A stretch of 24,944 nt of DNA from an uncultured Johnsonella sp. GTDB lineage: Bacteria; Bacillota; Clostridia; Lachnospirales; Lachnospiraceae. The notes below the pieces were generated by a model that was not told the DNA's origin, searched no databases, and saw only the letters and a program-made list of their open reading frames with translations. A program made the position numbers and the translations under genes. Below, one piece after another: positions 6,263-15,181 of this stretch; within the stretch, counting starts at the first letter, position 1; the number at the start of each line of letters is the position of its first letter. The DNA lies in assembly GCA_905373785.1 (NCBI GenBank), contig CAJPUK010000012.1, forward strand, positions 1 through 24,944. Reading direction: 5' to 3'.

Positions 6263-8525
6263 GAGATACCTATATATATCTTTGTTTGTATTCGGGCTTA
6301 TTATAAGTCTATACAGCCTTGTTATGTTAGGCAGCAATACTTATTTTTTCGGAGATTTAAAAGACCCTGCAACTATAAGACTTTTTGCAGAACATTTTTT
6401 ACTGTTTATAAGTTTTTACCTGATTATTGATTTTGTTAAAAAAAACAATATAAAGCTCTATCTGTCGGTATTTATAGGTATGCTGTATTTGTCTTTGCAT
6501 CAGGTTCTAATTGCACTTATTCTAAATATTGTATATGTAGCCGCATTAATAATACTTGGAGAGCTTTTGTTAATTAAAGTAAGAGCGGAGCATATAGAAG
6601 AAAGTTGTTTATGTCGTTTGCTTAATAACTTTGTTATAGGGAGCCTTGGCTATGTTATATCAATTTGTCTGCTCTCCGCATTTAAGCTGGCTTCCATAAG
6701 GGTGGTTAAACTTTACAGCTTCGGCTTGGTTATAAGTGTTATACTTATATATACATGGCTTAAGATGCTTAAAATTACGGCACTTAAGTCAATAAGACCC
6801 GACAATTGCGTATATACCTTGGAGTTAAAAAAAGATAGATATATGAGTTTTGTTCTGGCTCTTACGTTATCGGTTTTATTCCTGCAACTGGGAAGACTTA
6901 ATATGGCTGTTGATTATGACTCGGTAAGGTACGGTTTTAGAAGCCTTTTTGTGCTTTTGGGGGATTTCGGCATATATGACAACCTGGGCACAGTAAATGA
7001 CGTATATGTCTATCCCAAGGGGCTTGAAATACTTACTCTTGCACTCAATACCAGAGGAAGTTTCAGCTTCATATTAAGTTTTACCTATGTCTGTGCCTTA
7101 TTAACATTGCTGGCGGTATATGAGATCGTTATAGTTTCGACATCAAAAAAAGTAGAGGTCAGGGTATTTATAGATAATAAGAAAGCCTTAATTGCGATTT
7201 TTTTTGTGACAGTAACACCTGCTGTTATTAATATGTCAATATCGGCAAAGACTGATATGATAACCCTGCTTATGCAGCTGATATCCGTACTTAATATGTG
7301 TCTTTACATCAAGAGAAAGAAAGCTTACTATATCATATTCTCATTGACAGCACTGCTTTCAAGCCTGATATATAAACCTACCGCTCCGTTATTCAGCTTT
7401 GCTGTAGGATTTGCCGGTATTACGTACCTGTGCCTTGAGTTTTATTTGCAAAAACGCCGTAAAAAAGAAGATGTAAAAAAAGTAAATATCGAAAATAAAG
7501 AAATTAAAAAATGTTTTAAACTTACAGCTCTTCTTTTATATCCGCTGGTTGCAATAGTACTTGTTTTTGCAAGGACTTATATTCTGACAGGACATATAAT
7601 CACTTCGGTATATTCTTCTATATGGTATAAACTCGGCATGGAAACACATTTTCCCTATACTATAGATAATTGTAACAGTGCAGGTATGAATTTGGCAGGT
7701 GATGCAAAGGTAGATATGGCTTATAGGTTGTACCAGCTTCTTGTAGCACCTACAGAGGAGACACATATATACATTGCCTCACCTACAGTTCTTTTATTAG
7801 TTTTAATTGTACTTGGAATAATATATGCTATAATATACAGATACAAAAATAAGAACAGAGAAAGAAGATTATATAACTATTTGATGATATTGTTTATAGC
7901 GGTTATGATGACAAGTTTGCTTGGTCTGTATATGATACATCAAATAGACGGTAATTATTTTATATTATTTTTTTGTCTGGTAATTATAAATGTTTGTTTG
8001 TTGACAGATACTGATGATATCAAGAAATTATTCGCAGCTACCTCACCTTGTACGCTTTTTGCAATAATCATAATCAGTGTTACTAATTGGGCAGGAGTTA
8101 AGGGACTTACTCCGGCTCCGATAGTAGGCAGGGAATTCGGATTTTACAATCATCATGACAGGAAACTTGATAGTTTGGAAGGAAATGATTTCAGAGAGGT
8201 GTATTATGATTTGACCGAGCTTGGATCTCCCAGGACTCTTTTAATGTCCGATGACAATACTCTTTTGCATCTGGGACTTAATATAAGGGTTTATGCGGAT
8301 GTGGTAGGTAGTGGCGGCAATGTTGTGCTTGTTAAAACTTTGGATAATTTTAAAAGATATCTTAAGTTCGCCCGAATAGAGTATATATGTACAGAAGAAA
8401 AATACCTCGACGAGCATGACAGGGCTGCGGAAATTATAGAATTTATGTTGGAGGACGGGAGCTTAGAGGAGTATAAAAGCTACAAAGATGTTAAGATATA
8501 TAGGATAAAAGCAGAGCAATTTTAG
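6246..8525 (+). CDS. Polytopic membrane protein, probable GT-C type glycosyltransferase (759 aa)
   Basis: About a dozen hydrophobic segments are spread over residues 5-620, followed by a soluble tail of about 110 residues that should face outward. Between early membrane segments is AVDYDSVRYGFRSLF (residues 221 onward). Its paired Asp residues resemble the acidic motif in the first outer loop of GT-C enzymes, which use polyprenyl-phosphate sugars. VYPKGLEIL and SAKTDMITLL follow in later loops. The frame is open from GTG 6237, but that codon has no ribosome-binding site. ATG 6246 has AGGGG 8 nt before it and gives MFIKSKRYLYISL, so it is preferred. It overlaps the GT2 gene. A polymerase or flippase-like role cannot be excluded. 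No named family was recognised with certainty. Confidence 0.65.
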   Translation: MFIKSKRYLYISLFVFGLIISLYSLVMLGSNTYFFGDLKDPATIRLFAEHFLLFISFYLIIDFVKKNNIKLYLSVFIGMLYLSLHQVLIALILNIVYVAALIILGELLLIKVRAEHIEESCLCRLLNNFVIGSLGYVISICLLSAFKLASIRVVKLYSFGLVISVILIYTWLKMLKITALKSIRPDNCVYTLELKKDRYMSFVLALTLSVLFLQLGRLNMAVDYDSVRYGFRSLFVLLGDFGIYDNLGTVNDVYVYPKGLEILTLALNTRGSFSFILSFTYVCALLTLLAVYEIVIVSTSKKVEVRVFIDNKKALIAIFFVTVTPAVINMSISAKTDMITLLMQLISVLNMCLYIKRKKAYYIIFSLTALLSSLIYKPTAPLFSFAVGFAGITYLCLEFYLQKRRKKEDVKKVNIENKEIKKCFKLTALLLYPLVAIVLVFARTYILTGHIITSVYSSIWYKLGMETHFPYTIDNCNSAGMNLAGDAKVDMAYRLYQLLVAPTEETHIYIASPTVLLLVLIVLGIIYAIIYRYKNKNRERRLYNYLMILFIAVMMTSLLGLYMIHQIDGNYFILFFCLVIINVCLLTDTDDIKKLFAATSPCTLFAIIIISVTNWAGVKGLTPAPIVGREFGFYNHHDRKLDSLEGNDFREVYYDLTELGSPRTLLMSDDNTLLHLGLNIRVYADVVGSGGNVVLVKTLDNFKRYLKFARIEYICTEEKYLDEHDRAAEIIEFMLEDGSLEEYKSYKDVKIYRIKAEQF

Positions 8526-8539
8526 GAGAGATAAGATAG

Positions 8540-10390
8540 ATGTTTGAAAGAAAGTTTGATTTAGAAGAAAAGTATCATATGCTGATTGATTTATTTGTAA
8601 GCAGTTTGTTTTTGATATATTCTTTTATTGTCAATGCAGGAATACGAATATCAGGTCTATATATGGATGATTTGTACATGTGGTCGACCTATGGTGAGGA
8701 AAGCTTTATAAACTATGTATTTCCTTTCGGCTCTACAAGGTTTAGACCGGTGTATTGGTTTATCGCCTGGGTGGAGCTTGGTATCATAAGAAATAACATT
8801 ACGTGGATAGTGGTATTTAATATAATATTTGCAGCGGCACTTGCAGTATGTATATATATATATGCCAAGAAACTGTCCGGCTCAAGGATAGTGGCAATAC
8901 TGCTTGCCGTGGTATTTTTAAGCTCAAGATTTTCATATTATAATATATCTCAGCTTTTAGGCTTTATGGAAGCTTTATGCCTTGCCTTTCTTTTAGGTAT
9001 ACTTTATTTGCTCTATACCTACATAAGCAAAGAGGGTATGGAGAATAATCTGTATATAGCGGTAATTCTTTATCTTTTGATAAGCTTTACACATGAAAGA
9101 TATATGGTTTTATTACCTTTATTTATATATGCAATATTTATAAAAAAAGGAAAGGCGGTTAATTATATTTATCCTGTGGCAGCCTGCGGATTTATACAAC
9201 TTATAAGATTTATTTTTATAGGTACGATATCTCCTGCCGGAACTTCCCATACTAAGGTTGCAGATACATTTAATATAAAAGATGCCGTTAAGAATGCTAT
9301 TTCCCATGTGCTTTATATGATTGGTATTAATGACGGGCCGGAGCACCTAAACGGAGTGCCCTGGGCGGATACGGCTCTGATAATTAAATACAGCGTGGGA
9401 TTTTCGATACTTGTTTTAATTACGATATTTAGTCTTTATATATATAAACTTATTAAAAATATAAAGAAGAAACACAGCTTCCGCGATTCTATAAGTATAA
9501 GTTTATTTTATCTTATAGCCATAGTTCTTTGCATAATGTCTTCTTCGGTAACTATAAGAGTGGAGCTCAGGTGGGTATACGGACCTTTTGTATGTGCCTT
9601 GCTGCTTTTAGCCCATGTGTACGGAGAGATAAGAAGGCTTAAACTTATAAATGCCAATAATATACTTGATATGGATTTTAATAATTACATGCCGCTTGCA
9701 CTTGTAATACTTTGGTGTGTAAGCATACTGCCTATGGATCTGTATGCGCACGGAAAGTACAACAAGATATATATATATCAGTATCAATCAAGATATAATT
9801 CCCTTGCGGATGTAAGTTTTGGAAAATACAAGGACGAAATATTTGATAAAGATATTTATATAATAGGTAATTACTATAAGATGGAGCAGTCTACCGCCGA
9901 TGCATTTTTTAAGGTGTTTGACAAGAATAAAAAGGCTGAGGGCTTAAGAGTTCATCTTATAGACTCCTACAGAGATATAGGACAGATAGGTCAACACATG
10001 ATAGTGCTTAAGGAAGAGATTGCCAATAACGCCTTCAGTGATGTTACGGATATGCTGCGCAATGTAAAATGTGAGATTATAAAAGGCTACTACAGAGACG
10101 GCTGGATGGATCAGGAAGCGGAAATTTACGTAATGGCGGATAAAGACGGCAATATAAATTTGGAGCTTATGTACCCGGCAGAGCTTGTTGAAGGGCAGCA
10201 GTTAAGACTTGTGGTGGATGATAAAGAAGAATACTTTATGGATATTACTGAGAACATATCTTATTTTAATATAAAAAAAGAGCCTTTTGCGATAACAAAA
10301 CTTAAATTTAATTATAATTTCTACCTGCCTGATGCACAGGAGCAAAGGGGCGAGGACAAGTTCAGCATGATAGTAAATATAATAGATTAG
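8540..10390 (+). CDS. Polytopic membrane protein, GT-C type glycosyltransferase-like (616 aa)
   Basis: Residues 10-440 contain about ten membrane segments; about 180 soluble residues follow at the C-terminus. After the first membrane segment comes GLYMDDLYMWSTYG (DD at 43-44), then GSTRFRPVYWFIAW (FRP at 68-70). An acidic pair followed by an R-P-W/Y element is typical of membrane glucosyltransferases with a GT-C fold, which take sugars from lipid-phosphate donors on the outer face. The start has AGGAGAG overlapping the stop codon of the previous gene, 14 nt away, so the genes are co-transcribed. The soluble tail (LRVHLIDSYRDIGQIG... and LELMYPAELVEGQQLRLVVDD) is not recognised. The substrate is unknown. 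Confidence 0.65.
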   Translation: MFERKFDLEEKYHMLIDLFVSSLFLIYSFIVNAGIRISGLYMDDLYMWSTYGEESFINYVFPFGSTRFRPVYWFIAWVELGIIRNNITWIVVFNIIFAAALAVCIYIYAKKLSGSRIVAILLAVVFLSSRFSYYNISQLLGFMEALCLAFLLGILYLLYTYISKEGMENNLYIAVILYLLISFTHERYMVLLPLFIYAIFIKKGKAVNYIYPVAACGFIQLIRFIFIGTISPAGTSHTKVADTFNIKDAVKNAISHVLYMIGINDGPEHLNGVPWADTALIIKYSVGFSILVLITIFSLYIYKLIKNIKKKHSFRDSISISLFYLIAIVLCIMSSSVTIRVELRWVYGPFVCALLLLAHVYGEIRRLKLINANNILDMDFNNYMPLALVILWCVSILPMDLYAHGKYNKIYIYQYQSRYNSLADVSFGKYKDEIFDKDIYIIGNYYKMEQSTADAFFKVFDKNKKAEGLRVHLIDSYRDIGQIGQHMIVLKEEIANNAFSDVTDMLRNVKCEIIKGYYRDGWMDQEAEIYVMADKDGNINLELMYPAELVEGQQLRLVVDDKEEYFMDITENISYFNIKKEPFAITKLKFNYNFYLPDAQEQRGEDKFSMIVNIID

Positions 10391-10402
10391 GCTTGGAGGA
10401 AT

Positions 10403-11761
10403 ATGTTGAAGAAGCTTTTATATATACTTTTTCCGGTTATGGGAGCTTTATTTTTAGTTGCCTATATCAAGGCATCCACTTTGGATGTGGTATATACGGA
10501 TTACATACGAATAATCAATTCGTATTTTCCGGATGTATACAGTTTTAAACCCTACCTCGGTGCGGATATACTTACCAGATTACCTGTAAGTTATTTTGAA
10601 AGAATAATTAATGTGGCGCTTTTTTCATACAGCACAAGGTTGGATATGTATATGGGGATAATATTTCTTAGTTTATCATCCTTTGTAATATATAAATTTG
10701 CTGTAGAACAAAAAGCTCCCTTAGTTATACTTGTAAGTATATTTATAGTGTATTTTTCTCTTAACAAATGGGAAATGTTAAGTAACGGTACAGGCTGGGT
10801 ACACTTTTTTGCCTTCTTTTTATTTACATTGCATTATTATCTGTATGATAAATATGTATATAAAAAAGAGGCAGGTAAAAAGGCTGATATATGTATGTGC
10901 GTACTTCCCTATATCAGCATATTTTTAACAGCAGGTCCTTATACAGCTATTTATGCGCTAAGTTTGATACTGTTGTACTTAACGGCAGTAATCATAAAGC
11001 GAAATGTAAAGTTTTTTAAGAGGCATATTAAGTATCTTATTAACATACTTATACCTACTCTTATTTATATATACAGTATGAAGCACTCGGTGGAAGAGCA
11101 TGCCGGCAGTACAAGTATGAGCATGGGCGAGGTGTTAAAGACCATGCCGGATCTATTTGCAAGACTTTATCTTAAGTCCTTTGCTTCAATACTTGTAGGG
11201 GTTGAGACTATAAACGATCTTAAGCTTTCTTCCGATATAGTTATAGCTATGGGAGTACTGGTCTTACTGGCTTATATATATGTAATATTTCTTTATTTTA
11301 GAAAAAAGGTATATAAGACGAGTTTATTTCCCTTAGTACTTATGTTTTCAGCACTGATAAGTCATTTGCTGGTTACGCTTTCAAGATGGATTTTTCTTAA
11401 AGATACCTACGGCATGAGCTCAAGATATGCTCTGCAATTTCAGTTCGGAGTAGTTGCCGTGCTTTTGATACTAGGTAGCTTAGGCTATAAGAAAAAAGAA
11501 AAGAATAATATCCATATAGCCGCCGGAATATGTGTGCTGTTTATAGTAGGCAATGTAATCACCAATTCTTATGAAATGAACATGGCAAAGTACAGGAAGG
11601 AAAATTTTGAAAAAAAATACGAGGCTGCACTTGAGTTTGATAAGTACAGTGATAAAGAGCTTAATGAGATATTCCAATACAGGCACGATGCCGCAAGGAT
11701 AAGGAAGGCTCTGGGTATATTAAGAGATGCCGGGTTAAATGTCTATAAGGAAAGGAGATGA
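10403..11761 (+). CDS. Polytopic membrane protein of the glycan cluster (452 aa)
   Basis: About ten hydrophobic segments run from residue 5 to 400, with a basic, charged C-terminal tail of about 55 residues. After the first membrane helix comes TLDVVYTDYIRIINSYFPD, with acidic residues in the position where GT-C enzymes carry theirs. KWEMLSNGTGWVHFFAFF lies between later helices. Size and topology resemble the other two membrane proteins of the cluster, but there is no firm family match. GGAGG lies 5 nt before ATG 10403, and the gap to the previous stop is only 12 nt. The end overlaps the ribosome-binding region of rfbF. It may be a third lipid-linked-sugar transferase or a polymer-handling protein; this is inference from context. 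Confidence 0.6.
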   Translation: MLKKLLYILFPVMGALFLVAYIKASTLDVVYTDYIRIINSYFPDVYSFKPYLGADILTRLPVSYFERIINVALFSYSTRLDMYMGIIFLSLSSFVIYKFAVEQKAPLVILVSIFIVYFSLNKWEMLSNGTGWVHFFAFFLFTLHYYLYDKYVYKKEAGKKADICMCVLPYISIFLTAGPYTAIYALSLILLYLTAVIIKRNVKFFKRHIKYLINILIPTLIYIYSMKHSVEEHAGSTSMSMGEVLKTMPDLFARLYLKSFASILVGVETINDLKLSSDIVIAMGVLVLLAYIYVIFLYFRKKVYKTSLFPLVLMFSALISHLLVTLSRWIFLKDTYGMSSRYALQFQFGVVAVLLILGSLGYKKKEKNNIHIAAGICVLFIVGNVITNSYEMNMAKYRKENFEKKYEAALEFDKYSDKELNEIFQYRHDAARIRKALGILRDAGLNVYKERR

Positions 11762-11765
11762 GTTT

Positions 11766-12539
11766 ATGAAGGTTGTAATTTTAGCAGGAGGATTTGGAAG
11801 TCGTATTACGGAAGAGAGTCATTTGAAGCCAAAGCCTATGATAGAAATAGGAGATAAGCCTATACTGTGGCATATTATGAAGTATTATTCAAGTTACGGT
11901 TTTCACGATTTTATAATCTGCCTCGGATATAAACAATATATAGTAAAAGAATTTTTCTCGAATTATTTTCTTCATACCTCGGATATCACCTTTGATATGA
12001 CTAAAAATACTATGGAGGTACATAATAACTATTCCGAGCCTTGGAGGGTTACACTTGTCGATACCGGACTTAATACTATGACAGGCGGCAGAATAAAGAG
12101 AATCAAGGACTATATTGATGAGGAAAGTTTTATGATGACTTACGGAGACGGGCTTAGTGATGTGAATCTTTATAAACTTTTGGAGTTCCATAAAGAGCAT
12201 GGCAGGATTGCAACTCTTACCACGGTTAATATAGGTCAGGCTAAGGGTATACTCACTGTTGAAGAAGACGGGCTTATCAAGTCTTTTAGAGAAAAAAGCG
12301 AGAATGACGGTGCTATAATTAACGGCGGTTTCATGGTTCTTAACAAAGAAGTTTTTAATTATATCAAAGACGATACTACTGTATTTGAGCAGGAGCCTTT
12401 AAGAAATCTGGTAAGAGATAGGGAGCTTATGGCATTTTATCATAAGGGATTTTGGCAGTGCATGGATACGCAGCGTGAAAAGAACAAATTGGAAGAATTA
12501 TGGAACAGCGGTAAGGCTGCATGGAGGATATGGGACTGA
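11766..12539 (+). CDS. rfbF: Glucose-1-phosphate cytidylyltransferase (257 aa)
   Basis: This is the first step to CDP-dideoxy sugars: CTP plus glucose-1-phosphate gives CDP-glucose. The N-terminus VVILAGGFGSRI followed by KPKPMIEIG is the nucleotidyltransferase signature. TYGDGLSDV carries the metal-binding Asp, and NGGFMVLNKEVF and FWQCMDTQREKNKLEELW are characteristic of RfbF/DdhA. Length is normal for the family. The frame is open from ATG 11739, but AAAGGAG (11751-11757) precedes ATG 11766 by 8 nt, giving MKVVILAGG, the conserved start. Its stop codon overlaps the rfbG start (TGATG), so the two are translationally coupled. Cytoplasmic. Confidence 0.95.
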   Translation: MKVVILAGGFGSRITEESHLKPKPMIEIGDKPILWHIMKYYSSYGFHDFIICLGYKQYIVKEFFSNYFLHTSDITFDMTKNTMEVHNNYSEPWRVTLVDTGLNTMTGGRIKRIKDYIDEESFMMTYGDGLSDVNLYKLLEFHKEHGRIATLTTVNIGQAKGILTVEEDGLIKSFREKSENDGAIINGGFMVLNKEVFNYIKDDTTVFEQEPLRNLVRDRELMAFYHKGFWQCMDTQREKNKLEELWNSGKAAWRIWD

Positions 12540-13582
12540 TGCTTGATTTTTTTAAGGGTAAAAGAGTACTTATTACCGGTCATACAGGGTTTAAGGGGGC
12601 ATGGCTTAGCAGGGCGCTTGTGCTTGCAGGCGCCAAGGTCAGCGGTTATGCCTTAGAGCCTGATAACAGGGAAAATATGTACGACCTGCTTAATATAAAA
12701 AAGGATATGAATTCCGTTATAGGAGATGTCAGAAACTTAGAAAAATTAAAGGAAACTTTTAAGAACACAAAGCCCGACTTTGCTATACATATGGCAGCAC
12801 AGCCGCTTGTAAGAGAGTCTTACTTAAATCCCGTATACACTTATGAAACCAATGTTTTAGGCACGGTAAACTTTTTGGAGTGTGTAAGAACTTTGATGGA
12901 CGGCGGCAGTGTGCTTAATGTAACTACCGATAAGGTGTATGATAATAAAGAGTGGGAAAGAGCCTATGTGGAAGATGACTACCTGGACGGATATGACCCT
13001 TACTCCAACTCGAAGTCCTGCTCGGAGCTTGTAACCCACAGTTATAAGCGTTCCTTTTTGGATGAAGCGGGCTTTGCTTTATCTACTGCCAGAGCCGGAA
13101 ATGTAATAGGCGGAGGAGACTTTGCCCATAACAGGATAGTACCGGATTGTTTCAGGGCGGCAAAGGCTAAAGAAGCTCTTATTATAAGAAATCCTTCTTC
13201 AATAAGACCTTATCAGCATGTACTTGAGCCGCTGGCTATTTATCTTGAGATATTAAAAGCTCAACAAGAGGATAAGAGTAAGGCTTCAAGCTATAATGTA
13301 GGACCGGATGAGGAAGACTGTGTCACTACCGAAAGTTTGGTAAAATTATTTGCAAAGTACTGGAGAGACGGTTTTACTTATGAGATAAAAAAAGACAAAG
13401 GTCCGCACGAGGCTAATTTACTTAAGCTTAACTGTGATAAACTAAAAAGAGTATTTGATTGGAAGCCTAAGTATAATATAGAAAAAACGGTTAAAGAAAC
13501 TGTAAATTGGTACAAGGCATATAGTGAGGGCGAGAATATGCTTGAAGTAACTAACAGGCAGATACAGGAGTTTTTTGACTAA
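12539..13582 (+). CDS. rfbG: CDP-glucose 4,6-dehydratase (347 aa)
   Basis: This short-chain dehydrogenase/reductase family enzyme converts CDP-glucose to CDP-4-keto-6-deoxyglucose with bound NAD. GKRVLITGHTGFKGAWLS (residues 6-23) is the Rossmann nucleotide loop in the form typical of RfbG. TTDKVYDN holds the catalytic Thr-Asp-Lys, and YSNSK is the YxxxK pair. SIRPYQHVLEPL is the conserved substrate-binding segment. ATGs at 12521 and 12530 are in frame upstream, but family members start close to FWKGKRV, and ATG 12539 overlaps the rfbF stop as TGATG with GGAGG 11 nt before it. A palindromic repeat lies directly downstream. Confidence 0.94.
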   Translation: MLDFFKGKRVLITGHTGFKGAWLSRALVLAGAKVSGYALEPDNRENMYDLLNIKKDMNSVIGDVRNLEKLKETFKNTKPDFAIHMAAQPLVRESYLNPVYTYETNVLGTVNFLECVRTLMDGGSVLNVTTDKVYDNKEWERAYVEDDYLDGYDPYSNSKSCSELVTHSYKRSFLDEAGFALSTARAGNVIGGGDFAHNRIVPDCFRAAKAKEALIIRNPSSIRPYQHVLEPLAIYLEILKAQQEDKSKASSYNVGPDEEDCVTTESLVKLFAKYWRDGFTYEIKKDKGPHEANLLKLNCDKLKRVFDWKPKYNIEKTVKETVNWYKAYSEGENMLEVTNRQIQEFFD

Positions 13583-13591
13583 GGTGAATGA

Positions 13592-13684
13592 GCTGCCGGA
13601 ATTCATCTTCGTCTGATTTATAGATAAAAATTAAATATTTTTAATTTTTTTTGACGAAGATGAACGAACTACCTGAACTCTAAC
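13592..13684 (-). repeat. Dispersed palindromic repeat, copy 1
   Basis: TTCATCTTCGTC (13602-13613) is inverted as GACGAAGATGAA (13653-13664) around a 39-nt AT-rich centre. Read on the minus strand, GTTAGAGTTCAGGTAGTT precedes the first arm, and the second arm continues GACGAAGATGAATT then CCGG. Homologous arms occur at 16040-16067, 21271-21345 and 24905 onward. It begins 10 nt after the rfbG stop codon. The right arm has no T-tract after it on either strand, so it is not a standard terminator. Confidence 0.7.
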
Positions 13685-13737
13685 AAAAATCAGTTAGTGT
13701 CGGCGAATTTTAGCACTGGCATATATTTTACACTTTG

Positions 13738-13746
13738 TGTTATGAT
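13738..13746 (+). promoter_or_regulatory. Extended -10 promoter for rfbH
   Basis: TGTTATGAT (13738-13746) is a good extended -10. The best -35 candidate, CTGGCA (13716-13721), is 19 nt away. It would let rfbH and licD be expressed separately from rfbFG. Confidence 0.45.
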
Positions 13747-13814
13747 ATATACGCATAAAAATAAAATATCAGCATAAAATATAAGCTTTGATTTATATAA
13801 AGTAGGAGTAGAAA

Positions 13815-15158
13815 ATGTTTGACAATATGAGTAAAAAAGAAGCACAGGATCATATACTTGACCTGGTAAAGGAATATTGTGATAAATATCACAATATTCA
13901 AGGAGAGTACAAGCCGGGAGACAGAATATCTTATGCCGGCAGGGTGTATGACAGTGATGAAATGATAAATCTGGTAGACTCTTCTTTGGAGTTTTGGCTT
14001 ACCGGAGGAAGGTATACCAGACAGTTTGAAAGAGAATTCGGAAAGTATCTTGGGCTTAAGTATGTTTCACTTGTAAACTCAGGCTCAAGTGCCAATCTTT
14101 GTGCATTTATGTCTCTTACCTCACCGCTTCTGGGAGAAAGAAGGGTAAAAAGAGGAGATGAGGTTATAACCGTAGCCTGTGGCTTTCCCACAACGGTAAC
14201 ACCGGCTATACTTTTCGGTGCGGTACCGGTATTTGTGGATGTGACCCTTCCTCAGTACAACATAGATGTAAGTATGCTTGAAAAGGCATTGTCAAAAAAG
14301 ACTAAGGCGGTCATGGTTGCCCATACCTTGGGGAATCCCTTTGACCTTGGAGCGGTAAAGGACTTTTGTGATAAGCATAATCTATGGCTTGTAGAGGATA
14401 ATTGTGATGCACTGGGAAGCACCTATACCTATAAGGGCGAAGAAAGATTTACAGGTACTGTAGGAGATATAGGAACTTCAAGTTTTTATCCTCCTCACCA
14501 CATGACTATGGGAGAGGGCGGAGCTGTCTATACCTCCAATCCCTTGTTGCATAAAATAATTCGTTCCGTAAGGGACTGGGGAAGGGACTGTTACTGCGAG
14601 TCCGGAAGAGATAATACCTGTGGGTGCAGACATTCGGCACAGTACGGAGAACTGCCCTTCGGATATGATCACAAGTATGTGTATTCACACTTCGGATATA
14701 ACCTTAAAGTAACCGATATGCAGGCTGCTATAGGCTGTGCACAGCTTAAGAAATTCCCGAGTTTTGTAGAGAAAAGAAAGTATAACCATGCAAAGTTGAA
14801 AGACTTGCTCAAATGTGTGGAAGATAAGATAATATTGCCAAAGCCTTGCGAGAATTCATCTCCGAGCTGGTTCGGCTTCCTTATCACCTGCCGTGAGGGA
14901 GTGGACAGAGCCAAGGTGGTGGAAAGTGTAGAAAAAGCCGGTATACAGACCAGGATGCTTTTTGCGGGAAACCTGTTAAGACATCCTTGCTTTGATGAAA
15001 TGAGAAGCAATAAAGAAGGCTATAGGGTAGTTGGAGATCTGTCTGTAACGGACAGGATTATGAAGGATACTTTTTGGGTGGGAGTATATCCGGGAATGAC
15101 TGATGCAATGATTGAATATATGGCAGAGAGTATAATAAAGGCATTGACAATACTGTAA
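13815..15158 (+). CDS. rfbH: CDP-4-keto-6-deoxyglucose 3-dehydrase, E1 (447 aa)
   Basis: This PMP-dependent enzyme of the DegT/aminotransferase fold removes the 3-hydroxyl of CDP-4-keto-6-deoxyglucose on the way to 3,6-dideoxyhexoses. SGSSAN (about residues 89-94) binds the cofactor phosphate. In SFYPPHHMTMGEGG the residue that is Lys in aminotransferases is His228, the mark of E1. C197, C259, C261 and C269 give the C-X(n)-C-X-C-X7-C ligand set of the [2Fe-2S] cluster. Length and motifs match RfbH/DdhC. AGGAG precedes ATG 13815. The usual partner, the ferredoxin-NADH reductase E3 (DdhD), and the final ketoreductase are not in this window. They may be encoded elsewhere, or another reductant may be used. 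LicD follows after 23 nt. Confidence 0.95.
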   Translation: MFDNMSKKEAQDHILDLVKEYCDKYHNIQGEYKPGDRISYAGRVYDSDEMINLVDSSLEFWLTGGRYTRQFEREFGKYLGLKYVSLVNSGSSANLCAFMSLTSPLLGERRVKRGDEVITVACGFPTTVTPAILFGAVPVFVDVTLPQYNIDVSMLEKALSKKTKAVMVAHTLGNPFDLGAVKDFCDKHNLWLVEDNCDALGSTYTYKGEERFTGTVGDIGTSSFYPPHHMTMGEGGAVYTSNPLLHKIIRSVRDWGRDCYCESGRDNTCGCRHSAQYGELPFGYDHKYVYSHFGYNLKVTDMQAAIGCAQLKKFPSFVEKRKYNHAKLKDLLKCVEDKIILPKPCENSSPSWFGFLITCREGVDRAKVVESVEKAGIQTRMLFAGNLLRHPCFDEMRSNKEGYRVVGDLSVTDRIMKDTFWVGVYPGMTDAMIEYMAESIIKALTIL

Positions 15159-15181
15159 CAATTAGTGGAAAGTGTGGTTCT

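Noticed and set aside
13602..13664. Intrinsic terminator of rfbG
   Set aside because: The 12-bp arms are separated by 39 nt and no T-run follows the second arm; it fits the dispersed repeat family better.
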